Positions 1 through 8,375 of a stretch of DNA of 49,436 bases are shown here, in pieces. Source of the stretch: Elusimicrobiota bacterium (lineage in GTDB: Bacteria; Elusimicrobiota; Elusimicrobia; UBA1565; UBA9628); contig JACPOW010000120.1 in NCBI GenBank assembly GCA_016191335.1, forward strand, positions 1 through 49,436, written 5' to 3'. Under the pieces are notes generated by a model. That model was not told the DNA's origin and did no database searches. It saw only the letters and a program-made list of their open reading frames with translations. Both the position numbers and the translations under genes were made by a program. Each line of letters starts with the position of its first letter. The first letter of the stretch is position 1.

Positions 1-250
1 CGCGGCGCAGGAGGGCGGCGAGGGCCAAGGAGGCGGGAAGATGGCCGGGCCGCTTGCGGAGCAGCGCGGTCAGGGCTCGGGCGGCCTCCTTCGGCCGGCC
101 GGCGGAGGCCAAAGCGTGCGCCAGGAACACGGCCGTGCCCGGCGCGCGGTCTCCCGCGGCGAGCGCCGCGCGGAAGCACGCCGCCGCCCGCTCGAAGCGG
201 CCGGCGTTGAAGTACTCAATCCCGAGGCCCGCTGGTCGTTTTTCCGGCAC
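1..250 (-). CDS. TPR-repeat protein, N-terminal part (runs off the window)
   Basis: Read on the - strand from a GTG at 250, the frame stays open to the window edge (83 codons). It encodes a helical repeat with the TPR-like pattern GIEYFNAGRFERAAACF, followed by a second helix pair rich in Ala and Leu (AHALASAGRPKEAARAL). TPR repeats mediate protein-protein contacts, and no further function can be read from this fragment. There is no signal peptide after the GTG. A TATAAT box lies 6 nt upstream of the GTG, so the mRNA is probably leaderless. The gene is divergent from trpS. The start is inferred from the promoter and from where the repeat begins; an ATG further upstream at 276 opens a different frame. 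Confidence 0.6.
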   Translation of the reverse strand, partial: MPEKRPAGLGIEYFNAGRFERAAACFRAALAAGDRAPGTAVFLAHALASAGRPKEAARALTALLRKRPGHLPASLALAALLRR

Positions 251-256
251 GGGCGG

Positions 257-262
257 ATTATA
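257..262 (-). promoter_or_regulatory. -10 box of the TPR gene (leaderless type)
   Basis: TATAAT on the - strand, ending 6 nt before the GTG start at 250. Transcription would begin at or next to the start codon. No convincing -35 hexamer is seen. Confidence 0.6.
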
Positions 263-307
263 CGCATTTCCTCCATAAAAAAACTGGAATTACCCGTCGG
301 GAAACGC

Positions 308-313
308 TAGAAT
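308..313 (+). promoter_or_regulatory. -10 box of trpS
   Basis: TAGAAT on the + strand, 9 nt before the trpS ATG at 323. There is a weak -35 candidate (CTGGAA, 284-289, 18-nt spacing). No Shine-Dalgarno sequence lies between box and start. Confidence 0.55.
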
Positions 314-322
314 CCCGACGGA

Positions 323-1405
323 ATGAAGCGCGCGGATGTCGTCTTTTCAGGCATGCGTCCCACCGGCCGTCTCCATCTGGGAAACTACTGGGGGGCGTTG
401 AAGAACTGGGTCTCCCTTCAGACCCAGTACTCCTGCTTTTTCTCCGTCGTCGACTGGCACATGCTGACGACCGGCTACGACGACACCTCCAAGCTCCAGG
501 AGAACTGCCGCGAGATGGTCCTCGACTGGCTCGCCGCCGGCCTCGACCCCGCGAAGTGCGTCATCTTCAAGCAATCCGACGTGCCCGAGCACGCCGAACT
601 GGCCCTGATGCTCGGCATGGTGACGCCGCTCGGCTGGCTCGAGAACAACCCGACCTGGAAGGAGCAGCTCCAGGAGCTCGCGAAGACGAAGCACGAGCAG
701 GTCCACGCCGGCGCGGCCAAGGCGGAGGGCGCCGTCGCCGCGAAGGGCACGGCGGCCGCCCAGCAGGAGCTTCGCACCTACGGCTTCCTCGGCTATCCCG
801 TCCTGCAGGCCGCGGACATCCTCCTGTATCACGGCACGAAGGTCCCCGTCGGCCAGGACCAGCTCCCGCACGTGGAGCTGTCGCGCGAGATCGCGCGCAA
901 GTTCAACCACGTGTTCGGGGAGATCTTCGCCGAGCCCCAGCCCCTGCTGACGCCGACCCCCAAGGTCCCCGGCCTCGATTCCCGCAAGATGTCGAAGTCG
1001 TACGGCAACGCCATCGACATCTACGAGACGGAGAAGTCGCTCGACAAGAAGATCAAGGCCGCCTACACCGACCCGAACCGCAAGACCGCGACGGACCCCG
1101 GCCATCCGCTGCCGTGCGTCGAGAACCCCCCCGGCTGCTCGGTGTACGCGATGCACAAGCTCTACGCCGACACGGACTTCTACATGAAGCGCGGCGACGA
1201 GTGCCGCGCGGGCCAGCTCGGCTGCGGGGCCTGCAAGAAGGACCTGCTGGGCGAGATGTCCGGCCCGTTCGCCGAGTTCCGCACGCGCCGCGAGTCCTTC
1301 ACCCCCGCCCAGGTCGACGCCATCCTGATGCAGGGCGCGGAGAAGGCGCGCGCGGTCGCCAAGACGACGATGGTCGAAGTCCGCCGCGCGATGAGGCTCC
1401 GCTAA
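323..1405 (+). CDS. trpS: Tryptophan--tRNA ligase
   Basis: Class I aminoacyl-tRNA synthetase that charges tRNA-Trp with tryptophan using ATP in the cytoplasm. Both class I signatures are visible: the HIGH-type motif HLGN at about residues 18-21 within TGRLHLGNYWGAL, and KMSKS at about 222-226. The length (360 aa) fits bacterial TrpS, with an Ala-rich insertion at about residues 126-150 (AAKAEGAVAAKGTAAAQQ) that looks lineage-specific. The ATG at 323 is preceded by a -10 box only 9 nt away and no ribosome binding site. The stop codon abuts the scpA ATG, so trpS, scpA and scpB probably form one operon, a pairing also seen in other phyla. Confidence 0.97.
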   Translation: MKRADVVFSGMRPTGRLHLGNYWGALKNWVSLQTQYSCFFSVVDWHMLTTGYDDTSKLQENCREMVLDWLAAGLDPAKCVIFKQSDVPEHAELALMLGMVTPLGWLENNPTWKEQLQELAKTKHEQVHAGAAKAEGAVAAKGTAAAQQELRTYGFLGYPVLQAADILLYHGTKVPVGQDQLPHVELSREIARKFNHVFGEIFAEPQPLLTPTPKVPGLDSRKMSKSYGNAIDIYETEKSLDKKIKAAYTDPNRKTATDPGHPLPCVENPPGCSVYAMHKLYADTDFYMKRGDECRAGQLGCGACKKDLLGEMSGPFAEFRTRRESFTPAQVDAILMQGAEKARAVAKTTMVEVRRAMRLR

Positions 1406-2281
1406 ATGACCGAGAAGGCCTATGAAGTGTCGCTGGAGCTGTTCGAGGGCCCCCTCGACCTGCTGCTGTTCCTCGTCAAGAAGGACGACCTCGACATCCA
1501 CAACATCCCGATCTCGCACATCACCAAGGAGTACCTGTCCTACCTCGAGCTGATGAAGGACATGAACCTCGACGTGGCGGGGGACTTCCTCGTGATGGCC
1601 GCGACCTTGATGGCGGTGAAGTCCCGGTCTCTTCTGCCCTCCGAGCAGTCTTTAGACGGCGACGAGGGCCCGAACCCGGCCGCCGAGCTCGCGCAGAAGC
1701 TGATCGAGTACCAGAAGTTCAAGGAGGCCTCGAAGTTCCTCGCCGACCGCGCCGCCGAGATGGAGGGCGTGTTCTACCGCGGCGCGCCGCACTTCGAGGA
1801 GGCCGAGAAGTCCCCCAACGTCTCCCTGTTCGACCTCATGGCCCACCTGCAGGTCATCCTCGCCGGCGCCGAGGACGACTCCCAGGCCGTCGAGGGCGAG
1901 GAGTTCCCCATCGAGGAGAAGATGGAGAAGATCCTGTTCCTCCTCCAGGCGCGGCCGATGATCCCGTGGGAGGAGCTGTTCGCTGACGAGCGCAAGCGCC
2001 GCGGCATCATCGCCTGCTTCCTCGCGATGCTCGAGCTCACCAAGCTGCAGAAGATCTTCATCCGCCAGGACGGGACCTTCGGCAAGATCAGCATCTTCAA
2101 GAAGGACGAGAACGCCGTCGAGGAAACGCCCATCGCCGAAACGCTCATCGCGGAGGCCCTCGCCTCCAAGACGCCTGAGCTCGAAACCCCGATCGATACG
2201 CCGCTGGAAAGTCACGCCGAGCCGGACCCCGTGGAGCCGCCGAAGGCGGAGCCCGAAGGAGAGACCGATGTCCAGCCCTGA
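1406..2281 (+). CDS. scpA: Segregation and condensation protein A
   Basis: Kleisin subunit of the bacterial SMC-ScpAB condensin, which compacts and segregates the chromosome. The N-terminal SMC-neck-binding region is typical (FEGPLDLLLFLVKK, about residues 12-25, then the DIHNIPISHIT helix and a VMAATLMAVKSRSLLP segment). The C-terminal winged-helix part (about 180-240) ends in a variable acidic, Pro/Glu/Thr-rich tail of about 50 residues. The length (291 aa) is slightly longer than usual because of that tail. The start codon follows the trpS stop directly, and the 3' end overlaps scpB by 14 nt, indicating translational coupling. Confidence 0.96.
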   Translation: MTEKAYEVSLELFEGPLDLLLFLVKKDDLDIHNIPISHITKEYLSYLELMKDMNLDVAGDFLVMAATLMAVKSRSLLPSEQSLDGDEGPNPAAELAQKLIEYQKFKEASKFLADRAAEMEGVFYRGAPHFEEAEKSPNVSLFDLMAHLQVILAGAEDDSQAVEGEEFPIEEKMEKILFLLQARPMIPWEELFADERKRRGIIACFLAMLELTKLQKIFIRQDGTFGKISIFKKDENAVEETPIAETLIAEALASKTPELETPIDTPLESHAEPDPVEPPKAEPEGETDVQP

Positions 2282-3194
2282 AGCCGAGAACGCCGACGCC
2301 GAAACGACCGACGCCGCCGAAGCTCCGGCCGAGGTGTCCGCCGAATCCATCGCCGCCTCGGTGCCCGTCGACGCGCCCGAGCCGGACCAGGACCAGCCTC
2401 AGGCCGAGGACGCCGCCCCCGAGGGAGAGCCCGCCCCGGAGGGCGCCGCCCACACGCCGGCGCCGTCTCCCGCCAACGACCCGGCGCTCCTTCGCCGCGC
2501 GCTCGAGGGCCTGCTGTTCATCACCGACCGGCCGCTGTCGGCCGGCGAGCTGTGTAAGCTCGTCAACGTGCGCGACCAGGACCGCATCGTCGCCTGCGTC
2601 GAGGACCTGCGCCGCGAGCTCGAGGAGCGCAACCTCGGCTACCGCCTGATCGCCGTCGCCGAGGGCTGGCAGATGGCCACGCGCCCGGAGCTGGCGCCGT
2701 ACATGCGCAAGCTGTTCAGCGACCGCGCGACGATGCGCCTGTCCACCGCCGCGCAGGAGACCTTGTCCATCATCTCCTACAAGCAGCCGCTGACGCGCGC
2801 CGAGGTCGAGGAGATCCGCGGCGTCGAGGTCATCGCGGCGCTCGAGACCCTGCTCGAGAAGCGGCTGATCAAGGTCGTCGGCCGCCGGGAGACCGTCGGA
2901 CGCCCGCTGATGTACGGCACGACGATGGAGTTCCTGCGCCACTTCGGCCTGCGCAGCCTCGAGGACCTGCCGCCCCTGGACCGCTTCGCGCCCGCGGACG
3001 CCTCCGCCCCGGCCGCGCCGATCGACACCCCGCACGCCGCCGAGCGCCCCGCGCCCGACGCGGAGTCGGTGGGCGAACAGACCGAGGAGGCCGTGATCGC
3101 CGAGGCCCTGTCGGAGCACCCCGCGGAAGCTCCGGAAGCCGCCCCGGAAGAGGCTCCGGAAGAAGAAGAGAAAGAGGGGCTCTGGCCTAAATAA
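2268..3194 (+). CDS. scpB: Segregation and condensation protein B
   Basis: Partner of ScpA in the SMC-ScpAB condensin; it dimerises through two winged-helix domains. The conserved domain runs from about residue 75 (LLRRALEGLLFITDRPLS) to about 235, including the family signature QETLSIISYKQPLTRAEVEEI near residues 163-183 and the RETVGRPLMYGTT wing. About 75 residues at the N-terminus and about 65 at the C-terminus are low-complexity Ala/Glu/Pro sequence, making the protein (308 aa) longer than most ScpB. The start overlaps scpA. The acidic tails match the tail of ScpA, perhaps a shared style of the lineage. Confidence 0.95.
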   Translation: MSSPEAENADAETTDAAEAPAEVSAESIAASVPVDAPEPDQDQPQAEDAAPEGEPAPEGAAHTPAPSPANDPALLRRALEGLLFITDRPLSAGELCKLVNVRDQDRIVACVEDLRRELEERNLGYRLIAVAEGWQMATRPELAPYMRKLFSDRATMRLSTAAQETLSIISYKQPLTRAEVEEIRGVEVIAALETLLEKRLIKVVGRRETVGRPLMYGTTMEFLRHFGLRSLEDLPPLDRFAPADASAPAAPIDTPHAAERPAPDAESVGEQTEEAVIAEALSEHPAEAPEAAPEEAPEEEEKEGLWPK

Positions 3195-3195
3195 G

Positions 3196-4638
3196 GTGAA
3201 GATACTCGTCGCGGCCAGCGAAGCGGTTCCCTTCTGCAAGACCGGGGGCCTCGCCGACGTGGTCGGAGCCCTGACGCAGCGGCTCGGCGGCCTGGGCCAC
3301 GACGTGTGCCTGTTCCTGCCCAAGTACCGCTCGATCCGCGCGGCCTCGCTCGAGGGGGGCATCGCCCACCCGCTCAAGGTGCCGATCGCCGGCGGGACCG
3401 TGGACGTGGGGCTGAGCTTCATGCACCGCCGCGGCGTGTCCGTGTACTTCGTCGACTACCCGCTGTACTTCGACCGCGAGGGCCTTTACGGGAACGCGGG
3501 CAAGGACCACGAGGACAACGACCGCCGCTACGCGCTGTTCTCGCGCGCGGTGCTCGAGGGCGCGAAGGCGATCGGCTTCAAGCCCGACGTGATCCACCTC
3601 CACGACTGGCAGACCGGCCTGGTCGCCGCGCACCTGAAGCGCCATTACCGGAACGACCCCCATTTCGCGGGCACGGGCTGCGTGTTCACCATCCACAACA
3701 TGGCGTACCAGGGGAACTTCCCGCCCGCGGCGCTCGCGGCGGGGGGATTCGGCCCCGAGGACTGGTCCTCGGAGGGGCTCGAGTACTACGGCCAGGTCAG
3801 CTACCTGAAGGGCGGCATCGTGCACGCCGACAAGCTCACCACGGTGAGCGCCGCCTACGCGCGCGAGATCCAGGAGTCGCCGGACCGGGGCTTCGGCCTC
3901 GAGGGCCTGCTCCAGCGCCGCTCGAAGGACCTGCGCGGCATCCTCAACGGCATCGACCTGGAGACCTGGGACCCGTCGCGCGACGCCTCTCTGCCCCGCA
4001 AGTTCTCGCCGGACGACGCGGCCGCGGGCAAGGCCGCCTGCAAGGAGGCCCTGCATCGCGAGTGCGGCCTCGAGCTCCGCGGCGACCGGCCGCTGATCGG
4101 CGTGGTGTCCCGGCTCGACTACCAGAAGGGGCTCGACATCGCGCTCGCCGCGCTCGAGCCGCGCCTCGACCGCTGCCAGCTCGTGGTGCTCGGCACCGGG
4201 GACCCCTCGCTGACCGAGATGTTCGCGGCGCTCGAGCGGAGGCACAAGGGCTCCGTGCACTTCCACCGTCAGTTCGACGAGTCCTTCGCGCACCGCGTCT
4301 ACGCCGCCTCGGACCTGTTCCTGATGCCGTCCCGCTTCGAGCCCTGCGGCCTCGGCCAGATGATCGCGATGCGCTACGGCGCCGTGCCCGTCGTCTCGCG
4401 CACCGGCGGCCTCCACGACACCGTGTTCGAGGAGCCCCGCGACGGGCGGCCCGCCAACGGCTTCCTCTGCGAGCCCGGCGACGGCGCCGGCCTCGCGCGC
4501 GCTCTCGACCGCGCGCTGGCCGCGTTCGGCTCGGCGGCGTGGGCCGCGCGCGTCCGCGCCGGCATGGCCGCTGATTTCTCCTGGGACCGCTCGGTCGAGG
4601 CCTACCTGGGCGTCTTCCGCGAGGCCGCGCGCGGGTGA
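3196..4638 (+). CDS. glgA: Glycogen synthase (ADP-glucose type, GT5)
   Basis: Transfers glucose from ADP-glucose to the growing alpha-1,4-glucan chain. The N-terminal nucleotide-sugar motif KTGGLADVV is at residues 15-23. The N-terminal Rossmann half carries the expected HLHDWQTGL and FTIHNMAYQG stretches. The C-terminal half has SRLDYQKGLDI and the catalytic region SRFEPCGLGQMIAMRYG followed by RTGGLHDTV. The length (480 aa) is normal. The start is GTG at 3196, one base after the scpB stop. Its last codon overlaps the GTG of the next gene. No other glycogen gene is nearby, so the link to scpAB is probably only operonic. Confidence 0.96.
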   Translation: MKILVAASEAVPFCKTGGLADVVGALTQRLGGLGHDVCLFLPKYRSIRAASLEGGIAHPLKVPIAGGTVDVGLSFMHRRGVSVYFVDYPLYFDREGLYGNAGKDHEDNDRRYALFSRAVLEGAKAIGFKPDVIHLHDWQTGLVAAHLKRHYRNDPHFAGTGCVFTIHNMAYQGNFPPAALAAGGFGPEDWSSEGLEYYGQVSYLKGGIVHADKLTTVSAAYAREIQESPDRGFGLEGLLQRRSKDLRGILNGIDLETWDPSRDASLPRKFSPDDAAAGKAACKEALHRECGLELRGDRPLIGVVSRLDYQKGLDIALAALEPRLDRCQLVVLGTGDPSLTEMFAALERRHKGSVHFHRQFDESFAHRVYAASDLFLMPSRFEPCGLGQMIAMRYGAVPVVSRTGGLHDTVFEEPRDGRPANGFLCEPGDGAGLARALDRALAAFGSAAWAARVRAGMAADFSWDRSVEAYLGVFREAARG

Positions 4639-6221
4639 GCCCCACGCGCTCTCGCGGCGCGCTGCTCGCCCTCCTGGCGGCCTCGGCCGCGGCGGTGTGG
4701 GCGGCGCGCGCTCCGGCCGAGCGCGCGGTCCTGCCCTCGGTCGAGGCGGACGCGTTCGCCGCGCTGACCGGACGCGCGCCGGCGTCGACGCCCGAGCTGT
4801 GGGAGCGGCTGAAGGCCATGGGCGTGGCGGCCGTGGTCCTGCGCGAGGAGACCGCGGGCGAGCTCGCCGCGCGCGGCGAGGTGCTCCACTTCTCCCGCGC
4901 CGAGGTCGAGAAGTGGCGCGCGCTCGGCCTGGTCGCGCCGGGCGGCGGGCCGGCTCCTGATTCGCTGTGGGCCAAGGACGCCAAGGTGATGTCGCGCCTG
5001 TCGGGCGCCCTGGCCGCGCGCGGCATCGACGCCTCGACCGTGACCGTGGCCGCCTCGGGCGCCCGTTCCCTCGACCTCCCTCCGGGCGTGGACCTGTCCC
5101 GCATCCCCGCCGGCTTCGACCCGGAGACCGTGGCCGTCGTGTCCGCCGCGGGGCTCATACCCGTCGCGGCGTCGACGAGCCCCTGGGCGTCGGTCGCGGG
5201 CCAGCGGCTCTGGGTCCGGACCTTGCCCGTCTCCGCGCGGCGCCCGGCGCTGCTGCGCGCGGCCAACGGGCGCGCGATGCGCCTGCTGGTCCTGCGCCCC
5301 GCCCCCGCGGCGGGCCTCGACGATAACCTCGAGCGCCTGCGCGAGGCGCTGAAGGTCGTCAAGAGCGCGGACCTGCCGGGGGTCATCCCGGCCGCCGCGC
5401 CGAAAGACGAGAGCTCCCGCGCGGAGCGCGCCGCCCGGACCTTCCTGTTCTTCGTGATCGGCGTCCTCGGCCCGCTGCTCGCCGCGCGCGCCGGGCTCGG
5501 CGCCGAGCGGGCGGCCCGGGGCTGGTCCTCGGCGCGAGTCCCGCTCGCCGCGCCCGTGCCCGAGACCTTGGCCGGCCTCGCCGCGGCGCTGGCGGCGGCC
5601 TCCGCCGCGGGCCTGCTCGCCTGCGCCGTGCTGGCCCCTGAGCGGCGCGAGGAGCTGTCCCGCGCCTGGACCCTGTGGACCTTGTCCGCGCCGATGGTCG
5701 TGGGCGCGGCGGCGCTGTTCTCCCCTGAGGGCCCCCGCGCGCGCTCGCGCTGGAACGCGCCCCTGCGCCTGCGGGACCTCGTGACGGCGGCGGTCCTGAT
5801 CGCCGCCCTGTTCGGTCTGATGGCGCCGCGCGCGGCGCTGCGCGCGGCCGGCATGTGGGAGTCCGTGGACCGGCTCTCCGCCGCCGCCGACGCGCTGTGG
5901 TGGTGGCCGTGGCGCTGGCGCGAGATCCTCATCGGCACGCCGAGCCTGGCGGTCGCCCTGATCCTCATCGGGCGGCGCGAGGCCGGCGTCGAGGCGCCGA
6001 AGCTGCTCGGGGACCCTCGCGGCTGGCTGACCTTGGGCCTGCTCGCGCCCGCGGGAGCGGTCGCCGCGATCGGGGCGGGCGGCGTGGCTCCCGCGCTCGC
6101 CCTCGCTCACGGAGCCGCGGCCTGCGCGCTCGGCGCGGCGCTCGGCTTCGCGCTGGAGGGCCTCAGGGCCCGCGTCGAGGAATGGGTCCTAAGGCCTACG
6201 CGTACAGGTCTATTGACCTAA
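4635..6221 (+). CDS. DUF5693-like polytopic membrane protein
   Basis: 528 aa. An N-terminal signal anchor (about residues 8-24) is followed by an extracytoplasmic domain of about 240 residues. It begins with the pattern WERLKAMGVAAVVLREET, typical of DUF5693, where a helix ends in a strand carrying a 'G(V/I)xAVxxxE(D/E)T' motif. The C-terminal half has about seven hydrophobic helices (about residues 260-520), with WRWREILIGTPSLAVALIL matching the conserved 'xKExLIGxP' stretch of that family. The function of the family is unknown; in Firmicutes it is often near cell-wall polysaccharide genes (csaB). The GTG start overlaps the glgA stop. The family assignment is from memory of the pattern and should be tested by profile search. 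Confidence 0.6.
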   Translation: MSPTRSRGALLALLAASAAAVWAARAPAERAVLPSVEADAFAALTGRAPASTPELWERLKAMGVAAVVLREETAGELAARGEVLHFSRAEVEKWRALGLVAPGGGPAPDSLWAKDAKVMSRLSGALAARGIDASTVTVAASGARSLDLPPGVDLSRIPAGFDPETVAVVSAAGLIPVAASTSPWASVAGQRLWVRTLPVSARRPALLRAANGRAMRLLVLRPAPAAGLDDNLERLREALKVVKSADLPGVIPAAAPKDESSRAERAARTFLFFVIGVLGPLLAARAGLGAERAARGWSSARVPLAAPVPETLAGLAAALAAASAAGLLACAVLAPERREELSRAWTLWTLSAPMVVGAAALFSPEGPRARSRWNAPLRLRDLVTAAVLIAALFGLMAPRAALRAAGMWESVDRLSAAADALWWWPWRWREILIGTPSLAVALILIGRREAGVEAPKLLGDPRGWLTLGLLAPAGAVAAIGAGGVAPALALAHGAAACALGAALGFALEGLRARVEEWVLRPTRTGLLT

Positions 6222-6241
6222 AAACGGTCCCGTGGTAGAAT
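6213..6241 (+). promoter_or_regulatory. Sigma70-type promoter of the 6248 gene, leaderless
   Basis: TTGACC (6213-6218), 17-nt spacer, TAGAAT (6236-6241), then only 6 nt to the GTG start at 6248. This is a near-consensus promoter whose transcription start would fall on the start codon. A small inverted repeat AGGTC-N4-GACCT (6206-6219) overlaps the -35 box and the end of the previous gene. Confidence 0.75.
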
Positions 6242-6247
6242 CGGGGC

Positions 6248-7504
6248 GTGAGACATCTGATCCCCGCCCTCGTCGTGACGGCCGCGTTCCTCTCGACGGC
6301 GCACGCTCAGCCCGCGAAGACCTCGCCCTTCTCCAACAAGTCCTACGGCGACGGCGGCGGCTACAAGCATCCCGACGCGGCGGTCGGCCAGTTCTTCGAG
6401 ACCAAGCCCCAGGACTCTCCTAAGGAAGCCCCGAAGGAGAAGCCGGAGCCCAAGCCGGAACCCAAGCCCGAGCCCAAGGCCGAGCGTCCCGCTCCTAAGA
6501 CCGAGGCCAAGGCCCCGGCGGCGCCTTCGCGCCCCCGCCCTCGCCCGTTCGCTCCCGTCGCCGCGAAGACCGAGGCGCCGAAGCCCGTCGAGACCGCCCG
6601 CGTCGAGCCCGCCCCGCAGGCCGCGCCGCTCAAGACCGATAAGCCCGCCGCGCCTCCCGCCGCGCCGGCCGCCTCCGGCGGATCGCAGCTCGACTCGGCC
6701 AGCGAGGACGCCCGCCGCGATTACGAGACGCGCCTGTTCGGCGCTCCCGAAGGCCCCCGGCGTCAGGCTCTCGCGGACGCGAAGCCCGAAGCCCAGGCCG
6801 CTCCCACCGCTCCCGTCGCCCCCGTCGCTCCGGTCTCTCTCGGCGAGGGCATGCTGTTCGTCTCCCTCGAGCTCGACTCTCAGGAGGCCGGCTCCCTGCG
6901 CGACGCGGTCGCCGGACTCGGGTCCGCCGCCGCCTTCCGCCCCGACGCCCGCTTCCAGCCCCTGCCCGGCGCGGGCGGCTCCGTGCGCATCAGCGGCTGG
7001 CTGCCGGCCTCCCGTCTCGGCGACGCCATCGGCCGCCCCGGCGTCAAGCGCGTCGAGGTGGAGCGCGGCTCCCGCCCCGCGGCGGACGCCCGCGTCACCG
7101 GCGACTACCTTCTCAAGATCCGCGTCGCGGACGCCGCCCGTCCCGAGGAATCGATCGCGGAGAGCGTGCGGACTTTGACGGCGAGGACCGGCTTCGCGCT
7201 CGAGCGCGTGCTCGGCTTCGAGACCTCTCCCGCCGGCGGGGCGACCGCGCTCGTCTCCGGATCGATGCCGGTGTCCCAGCTCGGCCGCGCGCTGGGCCTG
7301 CCCGACGTCATCAAGGTCTCCTCGGCCCTGCCCGCCGAGAAGCCCGCCTCCGAGGCGCCCGCCGCTCCCGCCAAGAAGGTCGGCTTCCTGAAATACGTCA
7401 TGGACCGCAGCCTGTGGCTGGTCCTGATCACCGCCCTGCTCGCGCTGCCCGCCGTCGGCCGCGCCGTCAAGAAGGGCCTCGCCGTGTTCGTCCCCTACCG
7501 CTGA
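6248..7504 (+). CDS. Secreted, C-terminally anchored protein with a duplicated domain
   Basis: 418 aa, not a family I recognise. A signal peptide (about 1-20, ending AHAQP) is followed by a low-complexity Pro/Lys/Glu/Ala region (about 60-180) that includes a KPEP tandem repeat near residues 64-78. Two similar alpha/beta domains of about 75 residues follow, at about 197-275 and 285-368. Both start with a hydrophobic strand (LFVSLEL / YLLKIRV). Both end with an SGxLPxSRLGxAIGxPxVKRVEV-like strand-helix-strand (GWLPASRLGDAIGRPGVKRV and GSMPVSQLGRALGLPDVIKV). A C-terminal TM helix (about 388-405) with a basic tail would anchor it. It probably spans the periplasm with the two domains near the membrane. 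The start is fixed by the promoter 6 nt upstream. Confidence 0.75.
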   Translation: MRHLIPALVVTAAFLSTAHAQPAKTSPFSNKSYGDGGGYKHPDAAVGQFFETKPQDSPKEAPKEKPEPKPEPKPEPKAERPAPKTEAKAPAAPSRPRPRPFAPVAAKTEAPKPVETARVEPAPQAAPLKTDKPAAPPAAPAASGGSQLDSASEDARRDYETRLFGAPEGPRRQALADAKPEAQAAPTAPVAPVAPVSLGEGMLFVSLELDSQEAGSLRDAVAGLGSAAAFRPDARFQPLPGAGGSVRISGWLPASRLGDAIGRPGVKRVEVERGSRPAADARVTGDYLLKIRVADAARPEESIAESVRTLTARTGFALERVLGFETSPAGGATALVSGSMPVSQLGRALGLPDVIKVSSALPAEKPASEAPAAPAKKVGFLKYVMDRSLWLVLITALLALPAVGRAVKKGLAVFVPYR

Positions 7505-7518
7505 CCCCCCGCATTTCG

Positions 7519-7524
7519 TAGAAT
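7519..7524 (+). promoter_or_regulatory. -10 box and displaced ribosome binding site of ftsX
   Basis: TAGAAT at 7519-7524 is followed by the purine-rich GGAAGGAAG (7526-7534), which would be a ribosome binding site. Both are now about 88-100 nt from the ftsX ATG because the inverted repeat 7537-7614 lies between. Without the repeat the purine run would be about 10 nt from the ATG. Confidence 0.4.
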
Positions 7525-7536
7525 CGGAAGGAAGAA

Positions 7537-7614
7537 GGGGTCAGACCTCCCGTTGTTGCGTTGTTCAATGGGAATCCTCTGATCGAACAACGCAACAACG
7601 GGAGGTCTGACCCC
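7537..7614. repeat. 30-bp perfect inverted repeat (REP/RAYT-type hairpin)
   Basis: Arms 7537-7566 and 7585-7614 are perfect reverse complements of 30 bp around an 18-nt loop. The outer ends read GGGGTCAGACC and GGTCTGACCCC. These ends resemble a motif that recurs around IS200-like (RAYT) transposase genes in many genomes; this is from memory. No transposase is encoded here, so this would be a non-autonomous copy. It is followed by ATTTT, so it may also weaken or stop transcription into ftsX. Confidence 0.85.
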
Positions 7615-7622
7615 ATTTTCCT

Positions 7623-8375
7623 ATGAGTGCCGAAAGCAAGGTTCGACTGGGGTCTTTGTTCGCGCTCGCGGCGGCCGCCGGGCTGGCGGGGGAGACCTTG
7701 CTGCTGGCCGAGCGGCACTGCTCCCGCCTCGAGTCCTCCCTGCGCGACGACTTCCGCGTGGTGCTGTTCACGCGCCCTTCCCTGGAGGAAGCCCGCGCGA
7801 AGGTGCTGGAGGAGAAGCTCCGCGCCGCCCCCGAGGTCGCGGACGTGCGCTTCATCTCGGCCGACGAGGCCCTGGCGGCCCTCAAGCGCGACGACCCCGA
7901 GCTCGCCGAATCGACCGCGCTCGTCGGGGACAACCCGCTGCCCGCGGCGTTCGAGGTCAGCCCGGCCCCCGAGGCCCTGACGCATCTCGGCGCGTGGATC
8001 GACGGCGTGCGCCGCCTGGCCGACTGGTCGGACCTGCGCTACAAGTCCGGGCAGGTCCAGTCCATCCTGCGCCTGCGCTTCTACGCCTATCTCCTGCGGG
8101 TGACGCTGAGCACCTTGCTCTGCCTGATCGCCGCGCTCGCCCTCGGCCTGCTCAGCCTGCCCCCGCACGCCCATCCGTCGAAGGACAAGGGACGGCTGGC
8201 GCTGTGGGCCGGCGCCGGAGGCGCCGCGGGCGTCCTCTTCGCGGTCGCGGTCTCCTGGCCCCTGCACCGCGACGAGATCCTGTGGGCCTGGCCGCAGCCG
8301 CTCGCCCAGGCCGCCTTGCTCGCGGCGTGCGCGACCCTCGGCTGGTCCCTGTCGCTATGGCGCGCCGAGCCCTGA
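7623..8375 (+). CDS. ftsX: FtsX-like cell-division permease
   Basis: 250 aa. FtsX is the membrane half of the FtsEX ATP-driven system that switches on peptidoglycan hydrolases at the septum. One TM helix (about 9-28) precedes an extracytoplasmic domain (about 30-150). This domain carries the typical RFISADEALAALKRD pattern and the hallmark DNPLPAAFEV (about residues 102-111). Three TM helices follow (about 156-178, 191-213, 223-243). It is shorter than most FtsX (about 300 aa) and diverged in the C-terminal helices. Its 3' end overlaps the EnvC-like gene by 19 nt, the natural partner. No ftsE is present in the window. Confidence 0.8.
   Translation: MSAESKVRLGSLFALAAAAGLAGETLLLAERHCSRLESSLRDDFRVVLFTRPSLEEARAKVLEEKLRAAPEVADVRFISADEALAALKRDDPELAESTALVGDNPLPAAFEVSPAPEALTHLGAWIDGVRRLADWSDLRYKSGQVQSILRLRFYAYLLRVTLSTLLCLIAALALGLLSLPPHAHPSKDKGRLALWAGAGGAAGVLFAVAVSWPLHRDEILWAWPQPLAQAALLAACATLGWSLSLWRAEP

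Noticed and set aside
6439-6483. Tandem hexanucleotide-like repeat that could be taken for a satellite or CRISPR
   Set aside because: It is a coding repeat for Lys-Pro-Glu-Pro in a Pro-rich rod; units are short and without spacers.
7994-8356. Longer start for the EnvC-like gene inside ftsX
   Set aside because: Arg/Pro-rich shadow; a good signal peptide starts at 8357.
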